Assembly (NCBI RefSeq): GCF_014837145.1
Contig: NZ_JACYFS010000008.1
Span: forward strand, 1 to 64,000
Length of the DNA stretch: 64,000 bases
Direction: 5' to 3'
Origin: Chryseobacterium caseinilyticum
GTDB taxonomy: Bacteria; Bacteroidota; Bacteroidia; Flavobacteriales; Weeksellaceae
Position 1 is the stretch's first letter; the number at the start of each line of letters is the position of its first letter. Shown in pieces: positions 16,287-25,508 of this stretch. The translations under genes and the position numbers were made by a program. The notes beneath the pieces were generated by a model. The model ran no database searches, was not told where the DNA came from, and saw only the letters and a program-made list of their open reading frames with translations.

Positions 16287-17651
16287 TTAAGCCTTTTCAG
16301 ATTCTAAAATTCTGTAGATTTTATCCGATAATCTTACTCTGAACGGAAGTTCAAAAGTAATCTGATCTCCTGCTTTTGCAGTTTGGCAAGAATTTCCATC
16401 AACATAAATTTCTGTAACTGCAACCTGCTGTTCTCCTGTTGTAGGTCCGGAAATTAATATTTTGTCTCCAACTGAAAGTTCCTTTTCCAGTAAAAACTGA
16501 GCGATTTTTGATTTTGAATAGTAATGTTCCGCTTTCCCGATCAAGGTTTTTTTAATCTTAATTTTTTGACGGATATCTTTGCTTTCGGCTTTCCCTAAAG
16601 TTTGTGTAGACAGATCACCTGAACTTTTAAATTTGAGTGCATCAGATTTTCCTTTTCTGAATACTTTGTTCCCGACTTTCAGTCCTTTTCTTTTGGCGAC
16701 CTGCTCTTCCCAAGGCAAATGAATAGTTTCAAGACATTCCGTTGAGCACGTATTCTCCATTGCAGCTTTACATTCATCACACTGGATAAACAGCAGATGA
16801 CAGGCATCATTGGCACAGTTGGTGTGATTATCACAGGGCTTTCCGCACTGGTGACACTGGGAAATAATGTCGTCCGTAATTCTTTCGCCCAGACGGTGAT
16901 CAAAAACAAAGTTTTTTCCGATGAATTTACTTTCAACGCCTTCTTCCTTGATCTGTCTTGCATATTCAATGATTCCACCTTCAAGCTGGAAAACATTTTT
17001 AAAACCCTGATGTTTAAAATAAGCACTCGCCTTTTCACAGCGGATTCCTCCGGTACAGTACATCAAAAGGTTTTTATCTTCTTTAAAATCCTGAAGCTGA
17101 CCATTGATAATCGGCAAACTTTCCCTGAAATTTTCTACATCCGGAGTGATGGCACCTTCAAAATGCCCCACTTCACTCTCATAATGATTTCTGAAATCGA
17201 CCACGATCGTGTTCGGATCTTCAAGCATATCATTGAATTCCTGAGCTTTCAGATGAATACCTTTATTGGTAACATCAAAGGTTTCATCATTCAAACCGTC
17301 GGCAACAATTTTATTCCGAACTTTAATGGTTAACTTTAAAAATGAATGGTTATCATGCACTACCGCAACATTTAATCTGATCCCTCTCATGAAATCGTAT
17401 GCTTCGAGCGTATCTTTAAAAGCTTCAAAATTGTCTGCCGGCACACTCATCTGAGCGTTTATTCCTTCATGGGCAACGTAAATACGTCCTAATGCATCAA
17501 GTGCGTTCCAGGCGATAAAAAGGTCGTTGCGGAATTTTTGGGGATCCTGAATTTTGGCATACGCATAGAAAGACAATGTAAGACGGTCCTTACCAGCTTC
17601 ATCGATTAACTTAGCTCTTTCTTCTGCGCTTAAGGTGTTGTACAGTTGCAT
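16287..17651 (-). CDS. trhO: tRNA uridine(34) hydroxylase TrhO (YceA) with C-terminal extension
   Basis: TrhO hydroxylates U34 of some tRNAs using oxygen, giving 5-hydroxyuridine. The N-terminal UPF0176 domain (about 1-100) is followed by a rhodanese domain with the loop MYCTGGIRCEKA, putting the catalytic Cys at 199. A cysteine-rich zinc-type cluster (CHQCGKPC to CSTEC) spans 266-306. The family is usually about 320-350 residues; this one has 454. The extra part, about 345-450, contains HYYSKSKIAQFLLEKE and VGDKILISGPTTG and resembles the small beta-barrel at the C-terminus of U32 peptidases. It is the first gene of a pair with the cyclo-ligase. Confidence 0.88.
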   Translation of the reverse strand: MQLYNTLSAEERAKLIDEAGKDRLTLSFYAYAKIQDPQKFRNDLFIAWNALDALGRIYVAHEGINAQMSVPADNFEAFKDTLEAYDFMRGIRLNVAVVHDNHSFLKLTIKVRNKIVADGLNDETFDVTNKGIHLKAQEFNDMLEDPNTIVVDFRNHYESEVGHFEGAITPDVENFRESLPIINGQLQDFKEDKNLLMYCTGGIRCEKASAYFKHQGFKNVFQLEGGIIEYARQIKEEGVESKFIGKNFVFDHRLGERITDDIISQCHQCGKPCDNHTNCANDACHLLFIQCDECKAAMENTCSTECLETIHLPWEEQVAKRKGLKVGNKVFRKGKSDALKFKSSGDLSTQTLGKAESKDIRQKIKIKKTLIGKAEHYYSKSKIAQFLLEKELSVGDKILISGPTTGEQQVAVTEIYVDGNSCQTAKAGDQITFELPFRVRLSDKIYRILESEKA

Positions 17652-17978
17652 GCTATAAACGTTTTAAGTGAGAAAATTTTTGCAAATATAAGCATTTAAA
17701 TCAATTTAATAATGCCAGAATTACCGTGTGACAGATTTTACAACGCAGGATTTAACTTTAGGCAGATGTCTGACATCTAAAATATGACAATTTGACTTTA
17801 ATAAATTTTTAAGTTTAGTTAAAGCAAGACTCAAATTACAACTTAAACTTTAAAATGCTATAAATGCAGTTAAATTTTAGTTAAAACTGAAACACTTTAA
17901 ATGAATTGATTACTTATTTAGCATTAAATTTGTTTACATAAAAATAACTTATTAATTATAAATCAAAGAAGATATACA
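17652..17978 (+). promoter_or_regulatory. Intergenic region with htrA promoter
   Basis: This 327-base AT-rich region lies between divergent trhO and htrA. The best promoter is TTG (17906-17908), 16 bases, TAAATTTG (17925-17932), pointing at htrA with a leader of about 40 bases; spacing is one short of the usual range. Around 17755-17790 there is a short imperfect palindrome (cagatgtctgacatctaa). Otherwise nothing recognisable. Confidence 0.55.
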
Positions 17979-19502
17979 ATGAAGAGTACTTTAAAAAAAC
18001 TATTACCTTTTGCAGTAGTGGGAGTTATCTCCGGAGCTACCACAGTTGGTGTTCAGCAGTATTTTAATGACGGCACCGGCATGACAGACCAATCTTACTT
18101 CACAAAATCAGGCAACACATCTTTTGTCGGAATGAATACCGCAGCCGTAGGCGACGATTTCACCAAAGCGGCCAAGGCTACTGTGCCTGCGGTAGTGAGC
18201 ATTAAAAATTATCAAAATAAAGCATCCAGCAGAGCTTCTGAGCAGGATATGTGGGATTTCTTTTTCGGCGACCCTATGGGTGGAAGAAATCAGCGCGGAC
18301 AAAGGCAGCAGGCACCGGATAATATGCCATCAGGAATGGGATCTGGTGTGATCATTTCTCCGGATGGATATATTATTTCAAACAACCACGTTGTGGCAGG
18401 AGCCAACAAGCTTGAAGTGGTTTTAAGCAATAAAAAAGCGTACATCGCAACTTTGGTGGGAACTGACCCGAATACAGATATTTCATTATTAAAAATCGAA
18501 GAAAAAGGACTTCCGTTCCTGAACTTTGCCAATTCAGATAATATTGAAGTTGGACAGTGGGTGTTGGCAGTAGGAAATCCTTTAGGTTTAAATTCGACAG
18601 TTACTGCAGGTATTGTTTCAGCAAAAGGCAGAGGAATTGGTATTCTGGGCTCTCAGGGGAAAGCAAGCAATCCTATTGAAAGCTTTATCCAGACCGACGC
18701 AGCGATTAATCCCGGAAACTCAGGTGGAGCTCTTGTGAATGCAAGCGGAGAACTTATCGGAATCAATTCTGCGATTCAGTCTACTACAGGATATTATCAG
18801 GGATACGGGTTTGCGGTACCTGCAAATCTTGCCAGAAAGATTGTTGAGGATATCAAAAAATTCGGTATTGTACAAAGAGGTTTCCTTGGAGTGATGACTT
18901 TAGACTTATCTAATGATCAGTTGGTAGCAGCCTACAACAAAGAACAGAAAACCAGCCTGAAAGCCGGAAACGGAATGTATGTAACAGGGTTCTCTGAAAA
19001 CAGCGGTGCTGAAGACGGAGGTGTGAAAAAAGGAGATATTATCACAAAAGTAGATTCATACACTATAACAGATTTTGCAGATCTTTCTGCAGCTGTGGGC
19101 AGCAGAAGACCTGGTGATAAAGTGCAGCTGACCTATCTGAGAAACGGTAAAGAAAATACAACTACGGTTACACTAAAAGATCAGAAAGGAGGTACTTCTA
19201 CCAGAACGAAAGCAGATCTGAGTGTGAGTGAAAAAATAGGATCAGACTTTAGCGAGCTGAGCGACAGATTCAAAACTGATTACGGACTTAACAGCGGTGT
19301 TGTTGCGAAAGGCGTAATCGAAGGTGGAGAAATGGCAAAAATCGGAATTGTAGATAATTACATTATCATCGAAATCAATGGCAAGCCGGTAAACTCGCAG
19401 GGTGATGTAGAAAAAATTCTTAACAACTACAAAGGTAACGTACAGGTGAAATTTGTAGACGAATATGGAAGGATATACACCAAAGGATTTAAAATGCCTT
19501 AA
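17979..19502 (+). CDS. HtrA/DegP-type periplasmic serine protease
   Basis: HtrA proteases degrade or refold misfolded envelope proteins. The 507 residues begin with a basic start and hydrophobic segment (1-26) for export. The trypsin-like domain has the triad His137 (SNNHVVAG), Asp167 (NTDISLL) and Ser248 (NPGNSGGAL). Two PDZ domains follow, at about 295-390 (FLGVM) and 415-507. A GGRNQRGQRQ-rich linker occupies the LA-loop position near 100. It is monocistronic, with a strong terminator after it. Whether it acts as DegP or DegQ cannot be said. Confidence 0.93.
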   Translation: MKSTLKKLLPFAVVGVISGATTVGVQQYFNDGTGMTDQSYFTKSGNTSFVGMNTAAVGDDFTKAAKATVPAVVSIKNYQNKASSRASEQDMWDFFFGDPMGGRNQRGQRQQAPDNMPSGMGSGVIISPDGYIISNNHVVAGANKLEVVLSNKKAYIATLVGTDPNTDISLLKIEEKGLPFLNFANSDNIEVGQWVLAVGNPLGLNSTVTAGIVSAKGRGIGILGSQGKASNPIESFIQTDAAINPGNSGGALVNASGELIGINSAIQSTTGYYQGYGFAVPANLARKIVEDIKKFGIVQRGFLGVMTLDLSNDQLVAAYNKEQKTSLKAGNGMYVTGFSENSGAEDGGVKKGDIITKVDSYTITDFADLSAAVGSRRPGDKVQLTYLRNGKENTTTVTLKDQKGGTSTRTKADLSVSEKIGSDFSELSDRFKTDYGLNSGVVAKGVIEGGEMAKIGIVDNYIIIEINGKPVNSQGDVEKILNNYKGNVQVKFVDEYGRIYTKGFKMP

Positions 19503-19533
19503 ATCAATCTTAAATCAATTTGGAACTAAATAA

Positions 19534-19570
19534 AAAATTGCCGCTTCATTACTGAAGCGGCAATTTTTTT
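19534..19570. terminator. Strong terminator after htrA
   Basis: A 14-bp perfect stem (aaattgccgcttca / tgaagcggcaattt) with loop ttac and a T7 run follows the htrA stop. The flanking A-run makes it usable on the minus strand for the gene ending at 19569. Confidence 0.88.
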
Positions 19571-20009
19571 ATGATTTAAGTTTAAGTCTTTTATTTTTTC
19601 GTTCGTAAATCACTGAAACAATTTTTCCCCCGAGCCAGGCAAAAGGAAAAAAGGTAAGAAATATACTTATCTTATAAAATGTAGGATGGTACGGAAAGAT
19701 GATGATATCCAGCATCGCAATAAAGAGCATAATAAAACCAATTAAGATTGCGTAAGCCACTTTTGCGTACTTCACTATCATGGCCGTAACAACACCTCCG
19801 ATCGTGGTCCCCAAACCTGAAATAAAAAGAAGAAAACCGAAAAAGGCATCCTCGCCCTTCATGCTTTCCAGAAAGCGCTGCCAGTGCTCAAACGGAGCAA
19901 AAGCATCGAAAGTAACCCATTGCGGAAATGCTCTTATCCCAAGAGTAATCATAAGCCCTGCAATTGCAAGACCTACCAGAACCGCTAATGTATTTCTTAG
20001 AAAATTCAT
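19569..20009 (-). CDS. Four-span membrane protein, unknown
   Basis: This 146-residue protein has four hydrophobic segments (about 5-25, 58-80, 85-107 and 112-135), short loops and a basic tail KNKRLKLKS. No named domain was recognised. Its ATG overlaps the stop of the ridA gene by one base, so it is translated from the same message. The pairing with ridA gives no clear hint of function. Confidence 0.7.
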   Translation of the reverse strand: MNFLRNTLAVLVGLAIAGLMITLGIRAFPQWVTFDAFAPFEHWQRFLESMKGEDAFFGFLLFISGLGTTIGGVVTAMIVKYAKVAYAILIGFIMLFIAMLDIIIFPYHPTFYKISIFLTFFPFAWLGGKIVSVIYERKNKRLKLKS

Positions 20010-20389
20010 TAATCCTGATGTGCAATCATTGAGATTTCGATATCAACATTTTTTGGCAGACATGAAACCTGTACAGTTTCTCTCGCCGGATAGCTTTCTG
20101 CGTCAAGATACGATGCGTAAATATCATTCATTACAGCAAAATCATCCATGCTTTTTAGGAAAATGGTAGCTTTCACAACATTTTTAAAAGTCATACCTGC
20201 TTCAGTAAGGATTGCTTCAAGATTTTTCATTACCTGATGTGTTTCCTTTTCGATTCCCTCTACCAGCTTACCCGTTGAAGGATCTACCGGAATCTGACCT
20301 GAAATATAAAGAACTCCGTTGGCAAAATTTGCCTGAGAGTAAGGTCCGATAGCTGCCGGAGCATTTTCTGTGTTGATAATTGTTTTCAT
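20009..20389 (-). CDS. ridA: RidA family enamine/imine deaminase
   Basis: RidA hydrolyses reactive 2-aminoacrylate-type enamines made by PLP enzymes to 2-ketoacids. At 126 residues it matches the family. It has the N-terminal NTENAPAAIGPYSQAN, the segment LYISGQIPVDPSTGKLV, and YPARETVQVSCLPKN, in which Arg binds the substrate carboxylate. It leads a two-gene unit with the downstream membrane protein. Confidence 0.95.
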   Translation of the reverse strand: MKTIINTENAPAAIGPYSQANFANGVLYISGQIPVDPSTGKLVEGIEKETHQVMKNLEAILTEAGMTFKNVVKATIFLKSMDDFAVMNDIYASYLDAESYPARETVQVSCLPKNVDIEISMIAHQD

Positions 20390-20502
20390 TATTAGATATA
20401 TTTCAAATATTTTGAAGAATTAAATTCTGCTTTAAAATCTGTCAATCCGTGATTTTAATTTGGCTGCAAATATAAAATTTCTATTTTAATTAAATGATGA
20501 TC

Positions 20503-23124
20503 TTAAAACGGAGCATTTGGCTGCGTAAAACTTCTGTCTTTGTACTTAAGAGCGTCACTTAAAATATTTGCTTTAATTCCGATAAAGAAGTCATACACTT
20601 TATACTGGCCAAAAGGAACCCAGTTGAAATTAATTGTAAAACTTCGCTGATCTCTTGCAAAACCGATTCTTGTGTAAGCTAATTTACCTGTAATCATGTC
20701 GTAGTGCGTGCTTCCGGTAACATTCCAAAATGGTGTAAGCTTCATATTTCCGTCTAAACCTACGGAGGCAATTCTTGTGCCTTCTCTTGTTAAATTTCTT
20801 GTGTAAGCATAACTTGCATTCACATTCAGACTCCACGTTTGCTCGAAGTGGGCATAGTTGTCATCATCAAAATAATAATTTTCATTACGGATCTCACCTT
20901 TTTTATTGTAAATTTTAGAAAGATCCTTTTTCTCATTTTTGTCCTGAAAAATCTCACTGCTTAAAGGATAAGACATTTGCACATTGAAACCCTGTACACT
21001 GAAAGACCCGAAATCTTCTGTTCTGATGCCGGTATCTGTACCAGGAACGAACAAAATTTTATAAGGTTCAATCGCAAGACTTGTATTGATGCTTAATTTA
21101 CTATCGAAAAGAGAAGTCTGTCCCGTTACGTTGATGATTGAAAATGGATGAGATTTGGCTAAGAAATTATAGTTACCATTAATATTGAGTGATTCAAATA
21201 TTTTAATCTTTTTTACGCCTGTAGAATCACTTTTAGATTTAATTTTCATCTCGATATTATTCGAAATATTGTATCCCATCGCTCCTACCTCGCCTGATAC
21301 AGGACTTCCGACAATTCCCATATCAAAAATTGAGTAAGGCGTCAAAGCACCTGCTGCATCATAATAATTTCTGAAATATCCAAAGCCCGGCGCACCAAAA
21401 TCCGGAGAATAAGAAAAGCTCAAACTCGGCATCATCATGTGACGGATTGCCTCTACTGCTCCACCTTTTTTAAAGTTTAGCATCCCGTAAAGCGTAGTTT
21501 GCAATGAAGCACTTGTGCTGAACGTAGAATATCCTGCAACTCTTTTATTCACCTGATCAACCACTTTATTTTCAATGGGATCATATGCTCTTGTAAGGGT
21601 TTTTGTAGTTAAAGCATTATCAATATTGGCTCCTAAACTGAAGGTAAAATATTTGGCAATCGTTGTATTGGTTCCCAAAGCAATATTGTTTCTCACACCG
21701 GTCTGCAGTTTATCCCACATGGCTTTGGTGAAAAGCTCGCCTTCTTCAGTGCTTACAGAGTTGGTAAGGTTAATCCCTGTATTTACGGTGATATTCTCCA
21801 GTAAACCCTGCCTCACTCCGGTTTTGGATCCGAATAAATAAAACTGGTTGATGGCAATATTCATCTGTGGAAGACGGAGATCCGCCAATCCTGTCGCGAA
21901 GTTCTGATTGTAGGAAGCCGTTCCGGTAATCGTGATCGGTAATGTTAAAAATCTTTTGGTAAGCGTGAGCGTAGAATTCTGCTGGGTTCTGAGCACGCTC
22001 TGATCCATAATATAATTATTGTTCACCGTATTGTTGTAGAACGTCTGGCTGGTAACATCCACTGAAGCAGAAAACGTTAGAAACGGATTAGCTTTGGTAT
22101 CCTGAGTATGTCTCCACGCGATTCTGTAGGTTCCTGTTTTGCTGTAATTATCAAGTCCTTTAATTCCGCGGACTGTATTACCAATATCTGCGGCGAAATT
22201 TCCGTTGTAACGGTATTTCTTGATATAATTCATTTCCGGTCTTAAATTCCAGCTTCCTTTTGTATAAATATCAGCCAAAACCCGAAGGTCAAAATGCTCG
22301 CCAATGGGCTGGTAATACCCCAAACCATTTAAGAAAAATCCAACATCTTCCCTTTCCCCGAAACTTGGAATCAAAATCCCCGCAGAACGTTTATCTGAAA
22401 ACGGAAGAATAGCAAACGGCATTACCAAAGGCGTTGGCACATCTTCTATATACATTTGTGCAGGACCTACAATTAAGGTAGAATTGCTTTTTCCTTTCTG
22501 CATTTTGATGTGTGAAGCCAAAAGATGGTAATCGGGCCGCTTGTCTTTTTTATCGATATAATATTTATCAGTTGTAAACTCCGCATGGCGCATTACGAAG
22601 ACAGAGTCGTTGTACTTTTTGGTTTTAATGGCCACAATCAGACCTTCGCTTTCCTCGGTTCTTGCGTTGTAGGCAATAGCTTCTCTTGTTTTGGTATTGT
22701 AGCTGAAGCTTTCCACTTCATATTTCTTTCCTGCCTGGTCAACCTGAGCCAGCTCTGTTATTTTCCCTAGAGAATCCAGTTTTCCTCTCGCGTAGATAAT
22801 ATTTTTCTCCTCATCAATCGAGATATAATCTGCATCAATCTGCATATCCTGATACTTCACCTGCGCATTCTGTACGAGATAAATCATTTTCTTCGGAACA
22901 TCTCTCCTTTTGGAATCGGCTTTTGTACGCAGTACATCTTCCAAAGACTCTTTTGGCAGAACTATTGTATCTTTTTTTGTGATGGTGTCACTTACCACTT
23001 TCGGTATGGTATCATTTATTACCGTATTTCTCTGCAATTTTTGAGGCACTGTCTGTGCTAAAAAACTGTTAAAAATTAGGATAATAAGAAATTGTAATAT
23101 ATTTTTGAAGACGGTTTTGTCCAA
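20503..23124 (-). CDS. LptD-like outer-membrane LPS-assembly protein (TTG start)
   Basis: In Bacteroidetes this family is taken to be the outer-membrane translocon that inserts LPS. The frame reaches to 23187, but only a TTG opens it there and that start would overlap the divergent amidase gene. I prefer the TTG at 23124, giving 873 residues and a signal peptide (KTVFKNILQFLIILIFNSFLAQ). An OstA/LptA-like periplasmic domain (about 60-230: MIYLVQNAQVKYQDMQIDADYI) is followed by a large beta-barrel rich in alternating aromatic residues. There is no in-frame ATG near the N-terminus, so TTG use is firm even if the exact codon is not. Confidence 0.82.
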   Translation of the reverse strand: MDKTVFKNILQFLIILIFNSFLAQTVPQKLQRNTVINDTIPKVVSDTITKKDTIVLPKESLEDVLRTKADSKRRDVPKKMIYLVQNAQVKYQDMQIDADYISIDEEKNIIYARGKLDSLGKITELAQVDQAGKKYEVESFSYNTKTREAIAYNARTEESEGLIVAIKTKKYNDSVFVMRHAEFTTDKYYIDKKDKRPDYHLLASHIKMQKGKSNSTLIVGPAQMYIEDVPTPLVMPFAILPFSDKRSAGILIPSFGEREDVGFFLNGLGYYQPIGEHFDLRVLADIYTKGSWNLRPEMNYIKKYRYNGNFAADIGNTVRGIKGLDNYSKTGTYRIAWRHTQDTKANPFLTFSASVDVTSQTFYNNTVNNNYIMDQSVLRTQQNSTLTLTKRFLTLPITITGTASYNQNFATGLADLRLPQMNIAINQFYLFGSKTGVRQGLLENITVNTGINLTNSVSTEEGELFTKAMWDKLQTGVRNNIALGTNTTIAKYFTFSLGANIDNALTTKTLTRAYDPIENKVVDQVNKRVAGYSTFSTSASLQTTLYGMLNFKKGGAVEAIRHMMMPSLSFSYSPDFGAPGFGYFRNYYDAAGALTPYSIFDMGIVGSPVSGEVGAMGYNISNNIEMKIKSKSDSTGVKKIKIFESLNINGNYNFLAKSHPFSIINVTGQTSLFDSKLSINTSLAIEPYKILFVPGTDTGIRTEDFGSFSVQGFNVQMSYPLSSEIFQDKNEKKDLSKIYNKKGEIRNENYYFDDDNYAHFEQTWSLNVNASYAYTRNLTREGTRIASVGLDGNMKLTPFWNVTGSTHYDMITGKLAYTRIGFARDQRSFTINFNWVPFGQYKVYDFFIGIKANILSDALKYKDRSFTQPNAPF

Positions 23125-23178
23125 TTTTTGTTTGCTATAATTTGGGGTCAAAATTAGTATAATTTTTAAAACTGAAAG

Positions 23179-24468
23179 ATGTACCAATCAAAATTTAAAA
23201 TAATTTTAGCATTTCTGTTCGTAGTTTTCTCCAGTATTGCATTTTCTCAAAAAAAATTCACCATAGTTTTGGATGCCGGACACGGCGGAAGTGACCATGG
23301 AGCCTACAGATCTTACAGCGATATCGGTAGAATTGCAGAAAAAGATGTTACCCTCGCCATTACGTTAAAATTAGGTGCTAAACTTGAAAAGAATAAAGAT
23401 TTTAAAATCATTTATACAAGAAAGATAGATGAATTTCCGTCACTTTCAGACCGTACCAACCTTGCCAACCGAAGTAAGGCTGATCTTTTCGTTTCTATTC
23501 ACTGTAATTCCGCAGCCAGAAATACTGCATACGGAACCGAAACATTTGTACAGGGTCCCAACCAGAACGGAGAAAATCTTGAGGTTGCCAAGCGTGAGAA
23601 TGACGTAATTTACCTTGATGAAAAGGATAAACAGACTTTCGGAACTTACAATGCTACCTCGCCAGAATCTCTTATCGCTTTAAAACTCCAACAAAGCAAG
23701 TATCTTGAAGCGAGCTCACTTCTTGGAGGTTTGGTAGAAGAAAATTTTGTGAACAGAGATAAAAGAGTTTCACGTGGTGTATTCCAAAAAAATCTACACG
23801 TTCTCAGAATGAATGCGATGCCGTCGGTATTAATTGAAACAGGATTCATCAATCATCCGGAAGAAAGTCATTATTTGGCATCGGATAAAGGTCAGGAAGA
23901 AATTGCTGAAAGTATTTTTCTTGCAATTATTGACTATAAGAAAGCCTATGACAGAAAAACCGGAAACTTAGCATCTAACAAAAAGCCAGAGCCTGAAAAA
24001 CCGGCAGAAGTTCCGTTAAAAAATGATTTCAGAATTTTATTAATGACCACATCTCTGAAGTATGATGAAAACGATCCTGCATTGCATGGTTTAAACTATA
24101 TTTTAACTCTGAAAGAAGGCGGTGTTTACAAATATTACTATAGCGTAACCAACATGGCTTCTATTAAGGATCAAAACATCAAAACAGCTAAAGATGCCGG
24201 ATTCAAAAACGCTTATGCTGTTGGTTTTATGCCAAATCAAAAGTTAAACACCGGATACTACAATATTGAAGTATACGTAGGAAAAGATAAACTGAGCGCC
24301 AATTCCCATATTTTGCAGACCCTGAAAGATGTAGAAAGAAATAAAATGAACGGAGTATTCTATTACACCTACGGAAAGGAGTATTCTTTGGAAGACGCTG
24401 TAAAGCTTCAGAAAGATCTGGAAGCCAAAGGAATTAAAAATACTACTATCCAAAAGATGTATAAATAG
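23179..24468 (+). CDS. Exported N-acetylmuramoyl-L-alanine amidase
   Basis: This zinc amidase (Amidase_3/AmiC type) cuts the bond between MurNAc and L-Ala, usually in daughter-cell separation. The 429 residues start with a signal peptide ending near IAFSQ (24). Zinc ligands are readable as His35 (VLDAGHGGSD), Glu54 and the His in FVSIHCNSA; the catalytic Glu is in VLIETGFINHP. A linker rich in Pro and Lys (about 260-280) leads to a C-terminal domain (about 285-429) that may bind septal glycan in the manner of a SPOR domain. It is divergent from the LptD-like gene. Confidence 0.92.
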   Translation: MYQSKFKIILAFLFVVFSSIAFSQKKFTIVLDAGHGGSDHGAYRSYSDIGRIAEKDVTLAITLKLGAKLEKNKDFKIIYTRKIDEFPSLSDRTNLANRSKADLFVSIHCNSAARNTAYGTETFVQGPNQNGENLEVAKRENDVIYLDEKDKQTFGTYNATSPESLIALKLQQSKYLEASSLLGGLVEENFVNRDKRVSRGVFQKNLHVLRMNAMPSVLIETGFINHPEESHYLASDKGQEEIAESIFLAIIDYKKAYDRKTGNLASNKKPEPEKPAEVPLKNDFRILLMTTSLKYDENDPALHGLNYILTLKEGGVYKYYYSVTNMASIKDQNIKTAKDAGFKNAYAVGFMPNQKLNTGYYNIEVYVGKDKLSANSHILQTLKDVERNKMNGVFYYTYGKEYSLEDAVKLQKDLEAKGIKNTTIQKMYK

Positions 24469-24478
24469 AAGAAAAATT

Positions 24479-24508
24479 TTGAAATGTAAAAGTTAATATA
24501 TATTTTTG
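24479..24508 (+). promoter_or_regulatory. Promoter of first tRNA-Glu
   Basis: TTG (24479-24481), 19 bases, TATTTTTG (24501-24508): an exact consensus match placed 14 bases before the tRNA. Confidence 0.75.
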
Positions 24509-24522
24509 CAACCTCAAAATCT

Positions 24523-24594
24523 GGTCTATTCGTCTAGTGGTAAGGACTCAAGGTTTTCATCCTTGCAACAGGAGTTCGATTCTCCTATAGACTA
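24523..24594 (+). tRNA. tRNA-Glu(TTC), variant copy
   Basis: A 72-nt cloverleaf: acceptor GGTCTAT / ATAGACT, anticodon stem CAAGG / CCTTG around TTTTCAT (anticodon TTC), and T-arm GGAGTTCGATTCTCC. The CCA end is not encoded in full. Its body differs from the two identical tRNA-Glu copies at 25261 and 25436. Confidence 0.95.
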
Positions 24595-24607
24595 CAAATT
24601 ATCAGAT

Positions 24608-24928
24608 ATGCCGGATTTTAAAATTCAGGAAGCCAAGTTGCTTTTTAAGAAAATCCACTCAGACCCAAAAAGTTATGATTTAAAAATCAATGAAGAAGGG
24701 ATTACAGGCAATGATGAGAAAATAAGTTTCAGGCTGAAACGGGAAGGAGACAGGATTATTTTTGAGGTTATTATCGATAATCTCACCTTTACCAACACCA
24801 CTGGAGACTGGAACAATGCAGTGATTATGCTTAAAAGCACAATCAGAAAAATAGAGAAAGAAAACGAAAATTTAAAAATAGAAATCGCAAGAGAAAAGCT
24901 CAGAAAATATTTATCTGAAGAAAATTAA
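24608..24928 (+). CDS. Hypothetical protein directly downstream of tRNA-Glu
   Basis: The open frame extends back through the tRNA to 24506, but the sensible start is ATG 24608, 13 bases after the tRNA end, giving 106 residues. It is soluble and charged, begins MPDFKIQEAKLLFKKIHSD, and ends in a helical coiled-coil-like tail (IRKIEKENENLKIEIAREKL). No family was recognised. It has no room for its own promoter, so it must be read from the tRNA transcript and freed by tRNA 3' processing. Confidence 0.6.
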   Translation: MPDFKIQEAKLLFKKIHSDPKSYDLKINEEGITGNDEKISFRLKREGDRIIFEVIIDNLTFTNTTGDWNNAVIMLKSTIRKIEKENENLKIEIAREKLRKYLSEEN

Positions 24929-24946
24929 AAATTTTTAAAAATAAAT

Positions 24947-24977
24947 TTGGCAGATAAAAAAAAAGTCTATACTTTTG
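24947..24977 (+). promoter_or_regulatory. rpsT promoter
   Basis: TTG (24947-24949), 20 bases, TACTTTTG (24970-24977), an exact consensus match ending 18 bases before the ATG of rpsT. It also argues that the start is 24996 and not the in-frame codon at 24975. Confidence 0.75.
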
Positions 24978-24995
24978 CACTCACATTTGAACGAT

Positions 24996-25250
24996 ATGGC
25001 AAATCATAAATCAGCACTTAAGAGAATCAGACAAAACGAAGTAAGAAGACTTCGTAACAGATATTACCACAAGACTGCAAGAACTGCATTAAAAGTTTTG
25101 AGAAGCGAAGAAAATAAAGCAGCGGCTACTGAGCAATTGCCAAAAGTTATCGCTTTGTTGGACAAATTAGCTAAGAAAAACATTATTCACAAGAATAAGG
25201 CAGCTAACTTGAAGAGCAAATTGACTAAGCACGTTAATAAATTAGCGTAA
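24996..25250 (+). CDS. rpsT: 30S ribosomal protein S20
   Basis: S20 binds 16S rRNA early in 30S assembly. From ATG 24996 it has 84 residues, all helical and very basic: [19 protein letters not shown], then [14 protein letters not shown] and the C-terminal [16 protein letters not shown] motif, in which HKNKA is the family hallmark. An in-frame codon at 24975 lies within the promoter and was rejected. Two tRNA-Glu genes follow and may share its transcript. Confidence 0.97.
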   Translation: MANHKSALKRIRQNEVRRLRNRYYHKTARTALKVLRSEENKAAATEQLPKVIALLDKLAKKNIIHKNKAANLKSKLTKHVNKLA

Positions 25251-25260
25251 TTATATAGCT

Positions 25261-25332
25261 GGCCCGTTCGTCTATCGGTTAGGACCTCAGATTTTCATTC
25301 TGGTAAGAGGGGTTCGATTCCCCTACGGGCTA
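25261..25332 (+). tRNA. tRNA-Glu(TTC), copy 2
   Basis: A 72-nt cloverleaf: acceptor GGCCCGT / ACGGGCT, anticodon loop TTTTCAT (anticodon TTC) on stem TCAGA / TCTGG, and T-arm AGGGGTTCGATTCCCCT. It starts 10 bases after the rpsT stop. Confidence 0.96.
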
Positions 25333-25435
25333 CTAAACTTAATTGCTTCTAACCGGGCAAATAAAATAAGAGTTGAAACTTATAAAAACAAAAAACTAAC
25401 CCTGTAAATATTTATTTCTTTACAGTCTGGTAGAT

Positions 25436-25507
25436 GGCCCGTTCGTCTATCGGTTAGGACCTCAGATTTTCATTCTGGTAAGAGGGGTTCGATTCCCCTA
25501 CGGGCTA
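25436..25507 (+). tRNA. tRNA-Glu(TTC), copy 3
   Basis: Identical over all 72 bases to the copy at 25261-25332, with 103 unrelated AT-rich bases between them. A terminator follows at once, so it closes the tRNA/rpsT group. Confidence 0.96.
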
Positions 25508-25508
25508 C

